A stretch of DNA of 64,000 nt, from assembly GCA_905221615.1 (NCBI GenBank), contig CAJNDT010004546.1, positions 51,001 through 115,000 on the forward strand. The letters are read 5' to 3'. This document shows, in pieces, positions 1 through 12,718 of the stretch. Source of the DNA: Symbiodinium sp. CCMP2592 (taxonomy: Eukaryota; Sar; Dinophyceae; Suessiales; Symbiodiniaceae). A program made the position numbers and the translations under genes. The notes beneath the pieces are model-generated. The model had not been told where the DNA came from. It did no database searches and saw only the letters and a list, made by a program, of their open reading frames with translations. Each line of letters opens with the position of its first letter. Position 1 is the stretch's first letter.

Positions 1-118
1 AGGGTTCAGGGTTTAGGGCTCTGTTTCTTGAGGGTCTATAGTCTATAGGGTTTAGGCTGAAGTCTCGTGGGTTTCATCTGTTACAGGCGCCAGCTCACAC
101 AGAGTTTGGCAGGCTGTC

Positions 119-1195
119 CGCCGGCACACCGAAGAGGATGTAGGCTGCCATGACGGAGCCGGCAATCGAGGCGAAACCGCTGGTCATGGCCTGAGAGCCG
201 CGAGCCCGAAATGCCGAAGCACCCCGAAGCTAGAACGTACCTTACTCATCAAAGACGACGGTGACATGAGCCCGGGCAAGTGGCAATTCAATTTTCAATC
301 TATCGGGGGAGCATTATGTCCAGCACAAGAATAGCGTCGTAAAGCAAGACATACTATTACATCGGCCCTTGAAAGACCGATGAGTCCAATCTGGGAACTG
401 CAGGTTATCAATTCTGTAAGTACCACTCACAACATCTGATTGAAGTGGTCACAACATGCACATACGAAGAATAGCAATCCATGCTGCTCAAAGAACCAGA
501 AACACCAATGCGGAAAAAAACAGTCATAATCAGTTCATAATATCTGAGACCTCTAAACCCTAAACCTTACTCATACTCAGACCAGCTTGTGCTTCGAGCG
601 GCAGAATGAATCTCAGAGCGGGTCATGTGCACCAGGAAAGGCTTCACGATGAGAGGGGCCTCCACGGTTTTTGGTTTAGGATTCAGGGTTTGCTTCTGCT
701 GGGGCTCCGGTGTTCTGTGAGAGATTTCAACATCCGCATGAATGAAAACAACGGAAGGACTTGCAGTATGCAAAGTTCCTGCGCTTGGACCTTATTGCGC
801 TTGGGACGGCTTAGGGTTTTCGGCTTCAGCAACACTTGGGGAATGATCCTGATGATGATCATTATTAATGTTCTTACCATTGTCACTACCACTTGTTCTG
901 TCTGTGCTAGGTGTGCCAGTACTATTACTGACTATTACATTTTGTCGATAGTAACTATTGTTATTGTTACCATTGGTAATTTTTGACTTTCTTCCGATCA
1001 GGTGGCCTCTGTCTGACCCAGAAAGATGTTGGCAGACGCCTGAGCTGCAGAGAACAAAAGCTGGCAGCATCTACTCTTGATTTGAAAAACCAAACACCAG
1101 AAGCCCTAAACTCCTGATCAAAGGAGGGCTGTGTTCCCCGTGACGATGCCAACGATAATGCATACACAGATGGATCGAGGGATGGATGTGTGTGT

Positions 1196-1230
<35 letters not shown>

Positions 1231-1253
1231 TATATATATATATATAGATATGC

Positions 1254-1293
<40 letters not shown>

Positions 1294-4200
1294 GTTTTTA
1301 TAGATGCTTGCTTCCCGGTGTAGTTTTGCGTGGTACTACATGTGTGTACGTAACATGTGTGTACGTACATGCACACTCTAACCCGAAACCCCTAAGCCTA
1401 AGCCCTTAAACCCCAGACTCAGGCTCCTCAACTTTGAAGAACTACAGCCCCACAGACGACAACTTAGGCCAAGAGGCGATCAGAGACTCGCAGTAGCCGG
1501 TACCCATCGTCTTCCTGGGTGCTTTTATGCGTGTTTTTTGAGGGGGGGGAGGGGCGAATTTGGGGTGCTTGCGTCTCCCTGGAAAGGCTGAATCACCAGC
1601 GGTCGGTGCATGGCCGAGTGTTTATGTGGCCTGGCAGACTTCTTGAGCCTGAGATTTGTAGCGTTTCGACTTTGAGCGCTTGTGATGCAGTGCTCAAGGT
1701 ACTGCATATGGACTTACAGTGCAACGGCTTCGGGTCTCGGACTCACGTTCCAGAGTTGCTCGGGCATGCACCTGGGTTTCGGGGTTTCAGGGTTTGGGGT
1801 ATTGCAGCTCAGCATCTGCATCACCCATCCGACCCGGATGAAGATCTCTTGGATGATCCCCAGATGATAGCATGCCGACACTACAGAACTGAAGAAGATG
1901 ATCACGGGAAGGACCTTGAAGGCAAAGAAGAAATCCTTGTAGGATTCGCCAAACACCTCTGGTCGGTATGCACACTCCACAGAAAACACTTCAGGTCTGG
2001 GCAATGAGGGTGTTTGTCTTGTTCGCTTTGACCGCTTTGCTCTGCCATCGATACTTCAAAGCAAGGTTCCGCCGAAAGTCACGCCTGCAAAGGTGCTGCA
2101 GTCTCCGCCACCAGTACCCTCCAATGCAGCACCGCAGTAGCAGCAGTAGCATCAGCAGCAGCAGAAACAGCAGCATCACCAACAAGAACAACAACAGCAG
2201 CAGCAGCAGCCAACACAATGCCCGCAAAGCATTCGCCGCGCGAGCCTCATCAACGCCTGCCCCACTGACTGGCGCTTTCTGAATCAGGATGCCCTACAAT
2301 CATCCAAAGATACGGCACTCTTGCAATGCATGAGTCAGTGAATCGCGGATCCTACTGCTCAGGAGCTATATTGGGGCCACCGTACTACAGCTCCCAACGA
2401 GGAACAGCGCTGGGGCTTGGGCTGCAGGCTCAAACCCTGACCTGAGGTCCGGTGAAAACGCAACTGCTGATGAATATCAAGAATCAAGAACTCTCAGCAC
2501 AAAGTCCACTACCCCACGCCGAAGCCCTTAAAACACGGCCCCAAACCCTCGAGCCTACATGCCGAACCCTAATCCCTGAGCGGGCATGGCACGAACTCGC
2601 TGCCCTGGTCCGTAAAGCTTAGAAATCCAATCACAAGATCACCGAGCTCCTGTCGAAGCCGGCAGCTCACGGCAAACGAGCTTGAGGTATAGGGTTTATA
2701 GGGTTTAGGGTTTACCTTAACCCCGAATAACCTGCATTTTTGAGGACTTATATAAGGAAATCATAATCAGGAACCCTAAAAGCGTAGTTAAGGGTTAGGG
2801 CCAGTTTAGGGTTTTGGGTGTAGGGTTTAGGGTTTAGGGTTTATAGGCTTTATAGGGTTAAGGGCTTAAGCCTTCGGATCGAAGTCGGCAGTTTAGGGCA
2901 ACTGGCATAAGAGTTGAACGGTTTAGGGTTTAGGGTTTAGGGTTTAGTGGGGGCGGGAGTCCGGGGGGAGGGAGTCTAGAGTTTAAGGGTGTATAGGGTT
3001 TTGGGTTTGGTTTAGGGTTTACGGCCGGGTCCTTCCAATTGGCAACGAACCTCACTTCCACCCCAACTCGGATCGAGCCTATACAAACGAAGCCCAAGCT
3101 GCAACACCCCAAATCCGAAGCCCCAGTCTGCTCCTCTAAAGCCCTAAGCCTCAAATCGTAAAACCCTAAAAGCCTTAAACCGCAAACCCTAAACCCCTAA
3201 ACCCAAACCTAACACCCTAAAACTTTAAAACCCCAAAACCCTGAAGCCTCCACCAACAAAATCAACCCTGAACCCAAGCCTGAACCCCTCAAGCCCCAAA
3301 AAGGCCCTGAAGCAAAGCTAAAAACCCGAGTTGTCCCTTAAGCCCTCTGAAAATTGTTTACTATTATGGTTCTCTACACATTACTAGGGGAAATTAAAAA
3401 GGATCCCAAAGGACAACCCAGAAACCTAAACCCTACATCCATCAACTCCCAGCTCTAGAGCTCTCCTGAAAGGCCCTGTAGCCGAATGTTGTCTTCATGA
3501 TCAGAAGACCTTCCCGCACTCTTGGGATTCAGGGCTTCATGGCTCTAGGGATGATAGGGTATAGGGCTTTATGGCTTTAGGGTTTAGGGTTTACAGCGTT
3601 GGGGGCTTTGTGGCTTTCTGGCTTTGGGGCTTAGGGCTTTATGGCTTTGGGGTTTCGGGCTTCAAGGCTTTTGGGGGTTGAATATTTTAAGATCTAGGGT
3701 TATTTGGGCTTAGGGATTAGTGCTTAAGGCTTTTGGAGCTCCCGGTCAAGGGCTTACTGGAAACCCTTTAGCTCTGCCCTAAACCCTAAACCCTAAAATA
3801 ATGTAACCCTTCAGCTCTGCACCCTTACTTGGAGGATCCTGGGACTTAGTAAGTATGGTTATAAGTACCTTAGTTGGGGTTATAAGTAATTCTAAGTATA
3901 GTCACCTTAATTACATTACCCTAGTTACTAAGTCCCATGGTCCTCTAAGTAGGCTGTCAACCTCAGGCCGAAGAACCCTAAGTCTGAAGACCCCTTCCAG
4001 AAAGAGACCTAGGGGGTTAGGGTTTAGGGATTTAGGGGTTTAGGGGTTTAGGGGTTTAGGGGTTTAGGGGTTAGGGCTTTAGGGGTTTAGGGTTTAGGGT
4101 TTGGGGGGGTCAGATTCGAAACGACCTTGGGAATTCCGGAGCTGCGCTCCGGGCTCAGGATTCATGCCGCAGGGTCCGCGGGTTTGGGTGACAGGGCCTC

Positions 4201-5554
4201 CAGGGAGTGTCGAATTTCACAGGACTTCGGGGCTGGGTTTCGTTAGGCTTACCTTAACCCCGAATAACCTGCGTGTTTTGTGGACTTATATAGGGAAATC
4301 ATAATAAGGAACCCTAAAAAGGTCGGTTATTCGGGCTTAAGGTAGGGTTTAGGGTCTCTAGCAAGATTGGCGGGCTCGTCCGGTGCGATTTTGGGAATAG
4401 GCAACCTCAACCCGAATCTTCCCACCGTAAGCTGAATAGATTAGACACAGGCAGGGCTCCTTCAAAGGGTTATATATAAGGGCTTCTTAAAGGGGTTCTA
4501 TAAGCGTGACTAATTACATGCGGTTCTATAACGGTGACTACCTACATGCTACCATAAGGGTTCTACAATGCAGGGGGCTAGATAAGCTGCGTTCGAGGGT
4601 TCTATAAACCTTACCATATGGGCTGGACAATTAGACTATCGGTTCGGGGGAACCCTGTAATATGGTAGTCCTGAAGCCTATAGCTTAAGAAGTTTAGGGC
4701 ATGGTCCGATCCCCAGTGCGGCCTAAGAGGAACTGCAGCGCAATTCCGGCGACCACCGGTCTCCACCGAACATGAGCCCTCGGCGTGGAATGAATACATG
4801 ACACGCAACTGGGGCGACCAACACAGTCGCAAGCATCGCAGTTACTAACCGGGGACCTAAGGCCCGGATTCGCAGCTTACGCTTTGGGTTTCGAGAGATT
4901 GGGTCTGTTCAGTTCATCGGTGACCTCCAAAATAGACAACGGACAAACAGTGCCTTAAAGAAACCCTTCTAGAACCTTAGAGAACCCTATAGATCCCATA
5001 AAGAAACCCTTAAAGTTAAGGGAACCCAAGCCCTAAAACCCAAGATCCCTTTCAAGGAATCCTTTGAAGCATGAAAACTGGCTTCACCCGAGGAAGAAGC
5101 ACCGCGAGCTCTGACTGTGGGAGATTCGGGTTTAGGGTTGAGGGGTTAAGGGGTTTAGGGTTGAGGGTTTGGGGGTTTAGGATTTCTTGACAGGTCCTTT
5201 CTGTGCACAGCAAGACGACTCATGGGAGCTCCTTGCGAAAGTTCGCTCAGCTCCCTTTTGCTTTAATATGCCCAGTCCATATTGGGTGCCAAATGTTGTG
5301 GCGCTGTGGCTAGCCCATCGCCGTGACAGGCAAGTGATGGCTAACTCGAGTTAGTTCTCAATTGCCATCCGCTGGATCGCCTAAGTGTCTCGCTTCGTGA
5401 CAGTCCGCATGAACGATTGCATAAAACCTAAGCTCTAAACCCCTACACCCTAAAGCCTCATCTGCGCGCCGGGATTCCGGTGAGCTGAGCCGAGCCAGCC
5501 GAGTAGGACCAAAAGCCCAAGCCCCGTGGCGGGGACGAGGCGATTCCATTCGTC
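119..5554 (-). CDS. Concentrative nucleoside transporter (CNT/SLC28 family), multi-exon, 3' end outside window
   Basis: Sodium- or proton-coupled nucleoside uptake at a membrane is the known role of this family. Exons in transcript order: 5554-5463 ([20 protein letters not shown], a membrane helix), 4778-4723 ([15 protein letters not shown]), 3509-3466 ([14 protein letters not shown]), 2649-2593 ([19 protein letters not shown]), 1956-1817 ([20 protein letters not shown]...), 1514-1478 ([12 protein letters not shown]), 1039-1007 ([11 protein letters not shown]), 659-603 ([19 protein letters not shown]) and 190 to about 119 ([20 protein letters not shown]). These reproduce the CNT core in order, including the FVFGE, GQTEAPL and [12 protein letters not shown] signatures, with no residue missing between 5554 and about 119, and intron phases agree at every junction. 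Donors are GA (5463, 3466, 1817), GC (4723, 1478, 1007, 603) and GT (2593). The start codon and N-terminal helices are not certain (possible exons at 6.2-6.4 kb); the C-terminal part runs off the left edge. Known for the family: the fold; inferred: substrate. Confidence 0.9.
1198..1287. repeat. (AT)n microsatellite
   Basis: Two runs of TA dinucleotides separated by short interruptions. Similar AT arrays are at 21071-21146 and around 51750-51870. No coding potential. Confidence 0.95.
2110..2220. repeat. CAG/CAA-type trinucleotide-rich tract
   Basis: Imperfect AGC/AAC/CAG triplets, for example GCAGTAGCAGCAGTAGCATC and AACAACAGCAGCAGCAGCAG. It lies inside the CNT intron between exons 2649-2593 and 1956-1817, so the Ser/Asn-rich or Leu-rich ORFs over it are not credible genes. 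Confidence 0.8.
3827..3950. mobile_element. MITE-like inverted-repeat element, family A
   Basis: About 124 bp whose two ends are inverted copies: ACTTGGAGGATCCTGGGACT at one end and AGTCCCATGGTCCTCTAAGT at the other, with an AT-rich centre containing GGTTATAAGTACCTTA. Further copies are at 20859-20984, 37657-37779 and, more diverged, 23880-23998. No coding capacity, so non-autonomous. Confidence 0.8.
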
Positions 5555-6223
5555 CTTTTGGGGTTTAGGCGTTCTTCCTTATCATCGGGGCGTAGGGTTT
5601 AGGTGTTTTGGGCCTTTTGTGGGTTTAGGGCTTGAGACTTTACGGCTTTAAAGGTTTTAGGGGTTTTGGGCCTTTTAGCGGCAACGAAAGGGGTCTTGGG
5701 TGGGCTTCTTGGGTTTAGGGTTGTAGTGCTTTGAGTTTTAAAGCTTCGGGCTTTTCGGGAAATTGGGGGTCAAGGTTTAGGCTCTTAGGGCTTGGGGCTT
5801 TGTGATTTGAGCTTTTAAGGTTCTAGGGCTCTTAGGGTTAGGATCCTATGTTATACGGTTCTATAGGGTTTAAGAGGTATTCCAGCCGTCCTGCGGTTTT
5901 AGGGGGCTTCGGCTTCCCAAGTGTTCCAAAATCGTTTGGGGCTTCAGGATCTCTGGGGGCCTAGGGATGTATGTAAGGTCTAGGCTTAGGGGACTGTCAA
6001 GGCTTCTACCAAGGCTCTCGGATAAAAGGTGTAGGGTTTAGGGCTTATAAGGAGCTAAACGGTTGATGATATGAAACCTGCATTGGATTCGGAGTTCAGT
6101 CTGCAGGAGTTGGGATTGCGGTCTTCTGGGGCGCTGGGGGTAATTATTAGGGTTGGCGCTTCATTGTGCGTGGGACCAAGACTAAGACTAAGACCATTAA
6201 ATGCTTGAGCCCTGGCCGTGCTT

Positions 6224-6415
6224 GGGGTTCAAGACGCAGAAAGCGAGAATGAAGAACCCTTGCATTTTGCGAGTGCCTTGAGGTTAGCGGCGTCGGGTTT
6301 TCGAAACCATCAACCACAAATCTCAAGAGCTCGCTCCTTGCTCCAGCAGATAAACAGCAAGGTCAGCAGCATGGCTGCGATGACCATAGCCAGGCCAAGA
6401 CCTGCCCCAGCGGAC
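6224..6415 (-). CDS. Possible N-terminal membrane exons of the CNT gene
   Basis: On the minus strand two hydrophobic open stretches occur just upstream of the first sure CNT exon. One (about 6400-6331) reads GLAMVIAAMLLTLLFICW followed by SKERALE, a textbook membrane helix with a charged edge, after a possible CAG acceptor. The other (about 6287-6224) reads MQGFFILAFCVLNPK. Eukaryotic CNT proteins carry extra N-terminal helices, so position and strand fit. I could not fix splice sites or phases, and the plus strand is also open here, so this is tentative. Confidence 0.35.
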
Positions 6416-7079
6416 CCTCAGCCCTAAACCCTAAACCCTAAGATCTAAACCCTAAACCCTAGAATCTAAACCCTAAACCCTAAACCCAACCCTAAAGCCT
6501 AAAACCTAAACCCTAAACCAGGAGCAAGAGCTTCGAAGATCACTGAACCAGGGTCGAGCTTTAGGGGCTTTACTGACTCACACGCTAGACACGAAGCCTC
6601 TTAGCGCCGAGCAGCTCCGGCATGCGAGAGCTGCGCTTGGGTAGTCAGGGGATTCTAGGTTTTTAAAGAAAACATAGGTTTTTAGGTTGTTTAAATAAGC
6701 CCACTGAAGTCCCAACAACTGATGGCAAATGGATGTTATGATTTCACCATAACAAACCTTGTGCTAAGACTTCATGAGGCAGAGGACACTGTATGCCCTA
6801 GTCTTGGTGCAATGCATCTTGCGAGGCTTGGCACAATGGTTTTGGTCTGAGCGAGCGGGGAACCCGCTCCGGAAGCCGCTGCGGAAATGCTCCGGAACCC
6901 GCTCCGGAAACCCGGGTTTGGGACCCCTCCGGAAACCCGCTCCGGAACCTGCTCCAGCTCTCCGGAACCCGCTCCGGAACTTTTCCAGAACCCGGAACCG
7001 CTCCAGAACCCACTCCGGAACCGCTTCGGAACCACACTGCAGAACCCGCTCCGGAACCCCACTCCGGAATGCGACACTG

Positions 7080-8350
7080 ACTTGAACGTCCTTCAAAAAC
7101 ATCTCGGATACCACGCTGGCCACACGGAACCACATGAAGCATCTCGAGTACCACACTGGCCACACGAAACCACATGAAACATCTCGAGTACCATGCTGGC
7201 CACACGAAACCATAAGAAACATCTCGGGTACCGCAAAAACCACACGAAAACGTATGAAAAATCTCGATTACCACGTTGCCCACACGAATCCACATGAAAC
7301 ATCTCGAGTACCACGCTGGCCACACGAAACCACATGAAACATCTCGAATGCCAAGCTGGCCACACGAAACCACATGAAACATCTCGAATAGTATGCTGGC
7401 CACGAAGGCACATGAACCATCCAAAGTACCACGTTGGCCACACGAAACCACATGACAAAACAAGAGTGTACTACACTGGCCACGCGACACCACGTACCAT
7501 ATGACACATCTGTAGTAACACCAGACTGGCCACACGAAACCAACTGAAACAACTCGAGCACATGCTGTCCGCGCGAAACCACATGAAACATCTCGAGCAC
7601 CACATTGGGCACACGGAACCACATGAAACATGTCGACTACCACGCTGGCCATACGACACCACATTATAAATATGTCGATTACCACGCTGGCCACACGACA
7701 CCACGTGAAACATCTCGAAGACACCTCTGGACCCGGGCCACAGGAAAGCACATGCAACATCTCGAATGCCGCGCTGGCCACACTCAACCACATGACTTAT
7801 GTCGACGACCTTGCTGGCTACACGAAAAAAATGTCGAATACCACGCCGGCCACACGGAACCACATGAAACATGTCGACTACCAGGTTGGCCACGCGAAAC
7901 CACAGGAAACATCTCGGGCACCACGACAGCCACACAAAACCACATGATACATCTTGAGCACTACGCTGGCCACACGAAACCACATGAAACATCTCGAATG
8001 CCACTCTGGCCACACGGCACCACGTGCCATATGACACATCTGGAGTACCAGGCTGGCCACGCGAAACCACATAGAACATCTCAGGTGCCACTCTGCCGCA
8101 CGACACCACGTGGCACGCGACACATCTCGAGTACCACGCTGGCCACACGAAACCCCGTGAAGTATCTCGAAATCCACACTGACTGCACGAAACTATATGA
8201 AGCATTTCGAGTACCACACTGGCCACGCGAAACCACATGAAACATCTCGAAGACTATATAGGCTGGCCACACGAAACCACATGAAACATCTTTTAGTCGA
8301 AAACGATAAAGGCTGGCCACACGAAACAACGTGAAACGTCTCGAATACCA
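7080..8350. repeat. 40-bp minisatellite array, block 1
   Basis: About 32 diverged head-to-tail copies of a 40-bp unit containing GCTGGCCACACGAAACCACA and TGAAACATCTCGAGTACC (for example ATCTCGAGTA recurs at 7141 and 7181). Because 40 is not a multiple of 3, each reading frame cycles through all three frames every 120 bp; the minus strand is largely stop-free, which creates long spurious ORFs with a 40-residue repeat (FRVASVVLEMFHVVSCGQRG...). Copies differ by point changes and small indels, so the array is not freshly homogenised. Confidence 0.9.
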
Positions 8351-8694
8351 GGAAACCACCGCTCCGAACCCGCGCCGGAACCACTCCCGAACCCACTCCA
8401 GAACCTGTTTCGGAGCCCCGCTCCTGCTCCGGAACCTCTGCTGGAACCCACTCCATAACCCGCTCCGATTGCCGGAACCCGCTCCGGATCCCGCCCCAAA
8501 ACCCACTCCGACCCGCTCCAGAATCCGCTCCGGAACCTGCTCCGGAACCTGCTCCGGAACCCGCTCCGGAACCCTCTCCGGAACCTGCTCCGGAACCTCT
8601 CCGAAACCGGACCCACTCCGGAACCTGCTCCGGAACCCTCTCCGGAACCGGAACCTGCTCAAGACTCCATCGCTTCGCTGTTGGGGAAAAATTC

Positions 8695-10527
8695 GAGTAC
8701 CACAGCCACGAGAAACCACATGAAACATCTCGATGTCCACGCTGGCCACCCGAAACCACATCCACGCTGGCAACACGAAACCACATGAAACCTGTCGGCT
8801 ACCATGCTGGCCACACAAAACCACATGAAACATTTCGAGTACCACGCAGGCCACACGGAAACACATGGAAAATCTCGAATAAAAAAAGCCGATCGAACCA
8901 CATGAGCCATCTCGAGTGCCATGCTGGCCACACGAAATCACAAGGAAAAAGTCGCAGCTCATACGAGACCAATTACCTCGCTGGCCACACGAAGCCACTC
9001 GAAAGATGTCCAGCACCACGCTAGCCACCGGAAACCACGTGAAACGTCTCGAGGGCCACGCTGGCCGCAAGAAATCCACGCTGGCCACACGAAACCACAT
9101 GAAAAATCTCGAGAACCACGCTCGCTATACGAAACCACATGAAATATCTCGGGGACCACGCTGGCCACACGTCACACGTGAAAACACATGAAAAATCTCG
9201 AGTGCCACGCTTGCCACACGAAGCAACATGAATTATGTCGCAGAGCACGCTGGCAACATGTAGCCGCATGAAACATCGAAGACTACGCAGGCCACTCGAA
9301 ACAACATGAACCACACTGGCCACACGAAACCACATCCACGCTGGCCACAGGAAACCACATGGAACATGTCGACTACCACGTTGGCCACACGAAACCACAA
9401 CAAAAAAAATCGAGAGTACCACGCTGGCCATGCGAAACCTCATGGAACATCTCGAGTACCACATTGGCCGGGCGAAACCACATGAAACATTTCGTGTACC
9501 ACACTGGCCACACGAAACCATATGAAGCATCTCCGAGTACCACGCTGGCCACACGAAATCACATGAACATCTCGGGTACCACACTGGCCACACGAAACCA
9601 CATCCACGCTGGCCACACGGAACCACATGAAGCATGTCGACTACCACGTTGGTCCCACGAACCAAATGAAGCATCTCGAGTACCACGCTGGCCACACGAA
9701 ACCACATGAAGCATCTCGAGTACGACGCTGCCCACACGAAACCACATGAACATCTCGGATACCACACTGGCCACACGAAACCACATCCACGCTGGCCACA
9801 CGGAACCACATGAAGCATGTCGACTACCACGTTGGTCGCACGAACCAAATGAAGCATCTCGAGTACCACGCAAGCTACACGAAACCACATGAAGCGAGTA
9901 CGACGCTGGCCACACGAAACCACGTCCACGAAGGCCACATGAACCCCCATGAAACATCTCGACTACCAGACTACCACACTGGCGACACGAAACCACATGA
10001 AACATCTCGAATTCCACGCTGGCCACACGAAACCACATCAAACAATTCGAGTACCGCCCTGGCCACAGGAAGCCACATGAAACATCTCGAACGCCAATAC
10101 GCCAAGCTGGCCACACGAAACCACATGAAGCATCTCGAATAGTATGCTGGCCACGAATGCACATGAAACATCCAAAGTAATCACCACGCTGGCCACACGA
10201 AACCACAACTAATGTCGACGACCTTGCTGGCTACACGAATAACATCTCGAATACCACGCTGGCCACACGGAACCACATGAAACATGTCGACTACCAGGTT
10301 GGCCACGCGAAGCCACAAGAAACATCTCGAGTACCACATTGGCCACACGAAACCACATGAAACATCTCGAGTACCTTGCTGGCCACACGAAACCATACGA
10401 AACATCTCGAGTACCGCAAAAGCCACACGAAAACATATGAAACATCTCGATTACCACGCTTCCCACACGAATCCATATGAAACATCTCGACTACCACGCT
10501 GGGCATGAAACATCTCGAGTACCACAC
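8695..10527. repeat. 40-bp minisatellite array, block 2
   Basis: About 46 diverged copies of the same 40-bp unit as at 7080-8350. Some local segments are themselves duplicated: the stretch near 9595-9700 recurs almost unchanged near 9770-9870, and 10205-10500 closely resembles 7140-7290. This suggests unequal exchange of multi-unit blocks. Long minus-strand ORFs here are repeat artefacts. Confidence 0.9.
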
Positions 10528-10529
10528 TG

Positions 10530-10947
10530 AGCTCCAGAACCCGCTCCGGGTTTAGGAGCAGGGGAGCAGGTACCTGCTCCCGCTCCGGAACCCGCTCCAG
10601 AACCGGCTCCGGAACCTGCTCCGGAACCCGCTCCGGAATTCGCTCCAGAACCCGCTCCGGAACCCGTTCTCTCCAGAACCTGCTCCGGAACCTGCTCCGG
10701 AACCCGCTCCGGAACCCTCTCCGGAACCTGCTCCGGAACCACCGGACCTGCTTCGGAACCCTCTCCGGAACCTGCTTCCGGAACCCGCTCCAGAACCCGC
10801 TCCGGAACCCGCTCCCTCTCCCCGCTCCGGAACCCGTTTTCTCCAGAACCTGCTGGAACCCGCTCCGGGAACCGTTTCGGAACCCGCTCCGGGAACCGTT
10901 TCGGAACCTGCTCCGGAACCTGCTCCGGAACCCGCTCCAAAACCCAA
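10530..10947. repeat. 12-bp CCGGAA-rich array
   Basis: Degenerate repeats of GCTCCGGAACCC / GCTCCGGAACCT, with the palindrome TCCGGA in each unit. Sister arrays are at 6858-7066 and 8356-8660. Antisense translation gives low-complexity GSGAGSGA or VPERVPEQ runs with no recognisable domain. Confidence 0.88.
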
Positions 10948-12616
10948 GGGCTGAAGACCCCGTCGGTTCGCTGTTGGGGTAAAACCTATGTTCTTTAAAA
11001 AAAAAACCTAAAGAACCAGCTCCATCGTGCGAAGCTTCTGCAACTGTTGTTCCTTGTTCAGGCCTGCATACCACCAACTTCCACAAAAAACGCCAAACAC
11101 ACCCTATCCAGACACAAAGGGAACCCCACTTCTATTCACTCAAACCCCACCCCCTAAACCCTATAAACCCTACCTTCCCTTACTCCGCCCCGAGGTCGGA
11201 GCCTGACGGACAGCGAGCACACCGCCTCTGGAGGGGTGCCTGAGGGCTACAACAACGAAAATGATTTCGGTTTAGGGCTCCTTTTTAAGGGTACAGTACT
11301 AGGGCTGGCTCTGTTATTGGGGTTCCCCTTAGGGGGTCCAGGGCTCACTGTAAGGGTACTATAGTGTTCTATAAATATGGTTCCCTTGGCTTCTTGTCAA
11401 TGAATGCATCATAGGGTTCCATAAATAGCGTTTTCCTCTCAGGCTCCCTGCGGGTTTGCTGCAGATTTGCAGCGCAGCCAGTCTCAAGTATCGGTTCAAC
11501 GGTTCTGGCTGAAACAACTGGGTCTGGCACAGAAGAAATTTGACGAGAGAAGCAGGGCACAACCGTGTGCGTAAAGCTGAACCAGACACAGACGCATGAA
11601 GCACAACTCAATACCCGGAACCCTAAACCCTAAACCCTTCTGACAACCATACTTGAAATTGACGGAAAGCCCTGCAAAGTGCAGCTGTGGCCACTAGAAG
11701 CCCCTCCAAGTCCACGCCCGTGGAGGTGGAGATGGCATCCCTCGGTTTCAAAGATTTGCTACACAGGGCCTGTAGGGTTAAACGATGTTCAACGTTTAGG
11801 TTTGGGGCTTACGGCCTGGGGCTTAAGTTTTCAAGCTTAGGATTTAGGGCTGCTTGTTTCGACACTCCGAGCTAGTACCTAATGATGTTAATGTCATCCC
11901 TGTGATGGCGGGGAGATGTTTCATGCTTGCACGCCAACTCCGGAGCGCATGTTTCAGCAAACCGCAAACCTCCAACTTCCACCCTCAACTCTCTTTTTGC
12001 TGTTCTGTTTGAGCCATTTATCTGAGACTTCGCAACTGCTCTTCCTGCAATCCTTGCGGTCAGCTTCATTCGCCACATGTTTCTGGAAGTCCCATGATTT
12101 CCGCTGTGTTGCTACTCCTCCTCGGGGCTGTTTTCAATAACTCCTGCCAAAACTATGGTTACTTCTAGTGTTGCTAGTATAATACATGACAGCTGCTGCT
12201 GCGGCTGCTGCTGCTCCTCCAACCACCACCACAACCGCCACCACCACCAGCACCTCTACTGCTACCACTACTCACTACTCAGAGCTGCCCGGATGATGAC
12301 GACGAAAACTTTCAGCACCAGTGGTTTCAATAACTACATCACGGCTGTGGGGATCACGAAGTCGTTTCGGCAAAGGCCGGAACTCACAGTTGCGTTAGCA
12401 CTCTCCGCCAACTTAAGACACGGCGTTTAGTCTTTAAGCTGCTCTTCCCAACCAGCCAACCACTGACTGCTGTTCAGCTTGCCTGCCCAAACCTGTTCCC
12501 AGCGGCGTGAAAAGAAGGCTGTAGGCCGAGCACCGATGTCCATGTCTACGAAGCTTTGACTCTAACCGATTCGAAGCAATGTGAAATACGTGGGTAGCCA
12601 CACCCATGTTCTAGGG

Positions 12617-12718
12617 GCCGAAATAACTACCAATACTATTGTTGGGGTTCCTGCTTATGAAATATTGGTAGAATTGGCCCCCAAAACCCTACTCTATGAT
12701 TATTCAGGCTCCTATATT
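12617..12718. mobile_element. MITE-like element, family C
   Basis: Diverged member of a family whose consensus ends are TAGGGGCCTTAATAATTAGA and its inverse, with internal GGGGTTCCT / CCCCCAAAACCCTA. Better copies: 16072-16168, 20730-20822, 24747-24836, 38454-38566 and 55858-55963. Confidence 0.6.

Larger units (their letters stand above)
6655..11013. repeat. Composite minisatellite element with inverted ends
   Basis: A 4.36-kb block is bounded by an imperfect inverted repeat: AGGTTTTTAAAGAAAACATA (about 6657-6676) and, inverted, 10981-11013 (AAAACCTATGTTCTTTAAAA...). Between them lie five alternating arrays: a 12-bp GCTCCGGAACCC-type array (6858-7066), a 40-bp array (7080-8350), 12-bp (8356-8660), 40-bp (8695-10527) and 12-bp (10530-10947). 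The second and third 12-bp arrays both end in a tail containing TTCGCTGTTGGGG, so the 40-bp/12-bp/tail module looks duplicated. Inverted ends suggest it moves or moved as a unit, but no target duplication is clear and no transposase gene is present. Confidence 0.8.

Noticed and set aside
4729-4850. Plus-strand exon ([20 protein letters not shown])
   Set aside because: It overlaps the minus-strand CNT exon [15 protein letters not shown], which fits the family and the splice phases exactly.
5191-5328. Plus-strand exon with AG/GTCC start and a classical AG/GCAAGT donor ([20 protein letters not shown])
   Set aside because: It lies in a CNT intron on the opposite strand, has no family match, and several plus-strand open stretches nearby proved to be shadows. 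Not excluded, only unsupported.
6764-10950. Long ORFs of up to 339 codons over the 40-bp and 12-bp repeats
   Set aside because: They are by-products of stop-poor tandem units; all three minus frames behave the same and no domain is present.
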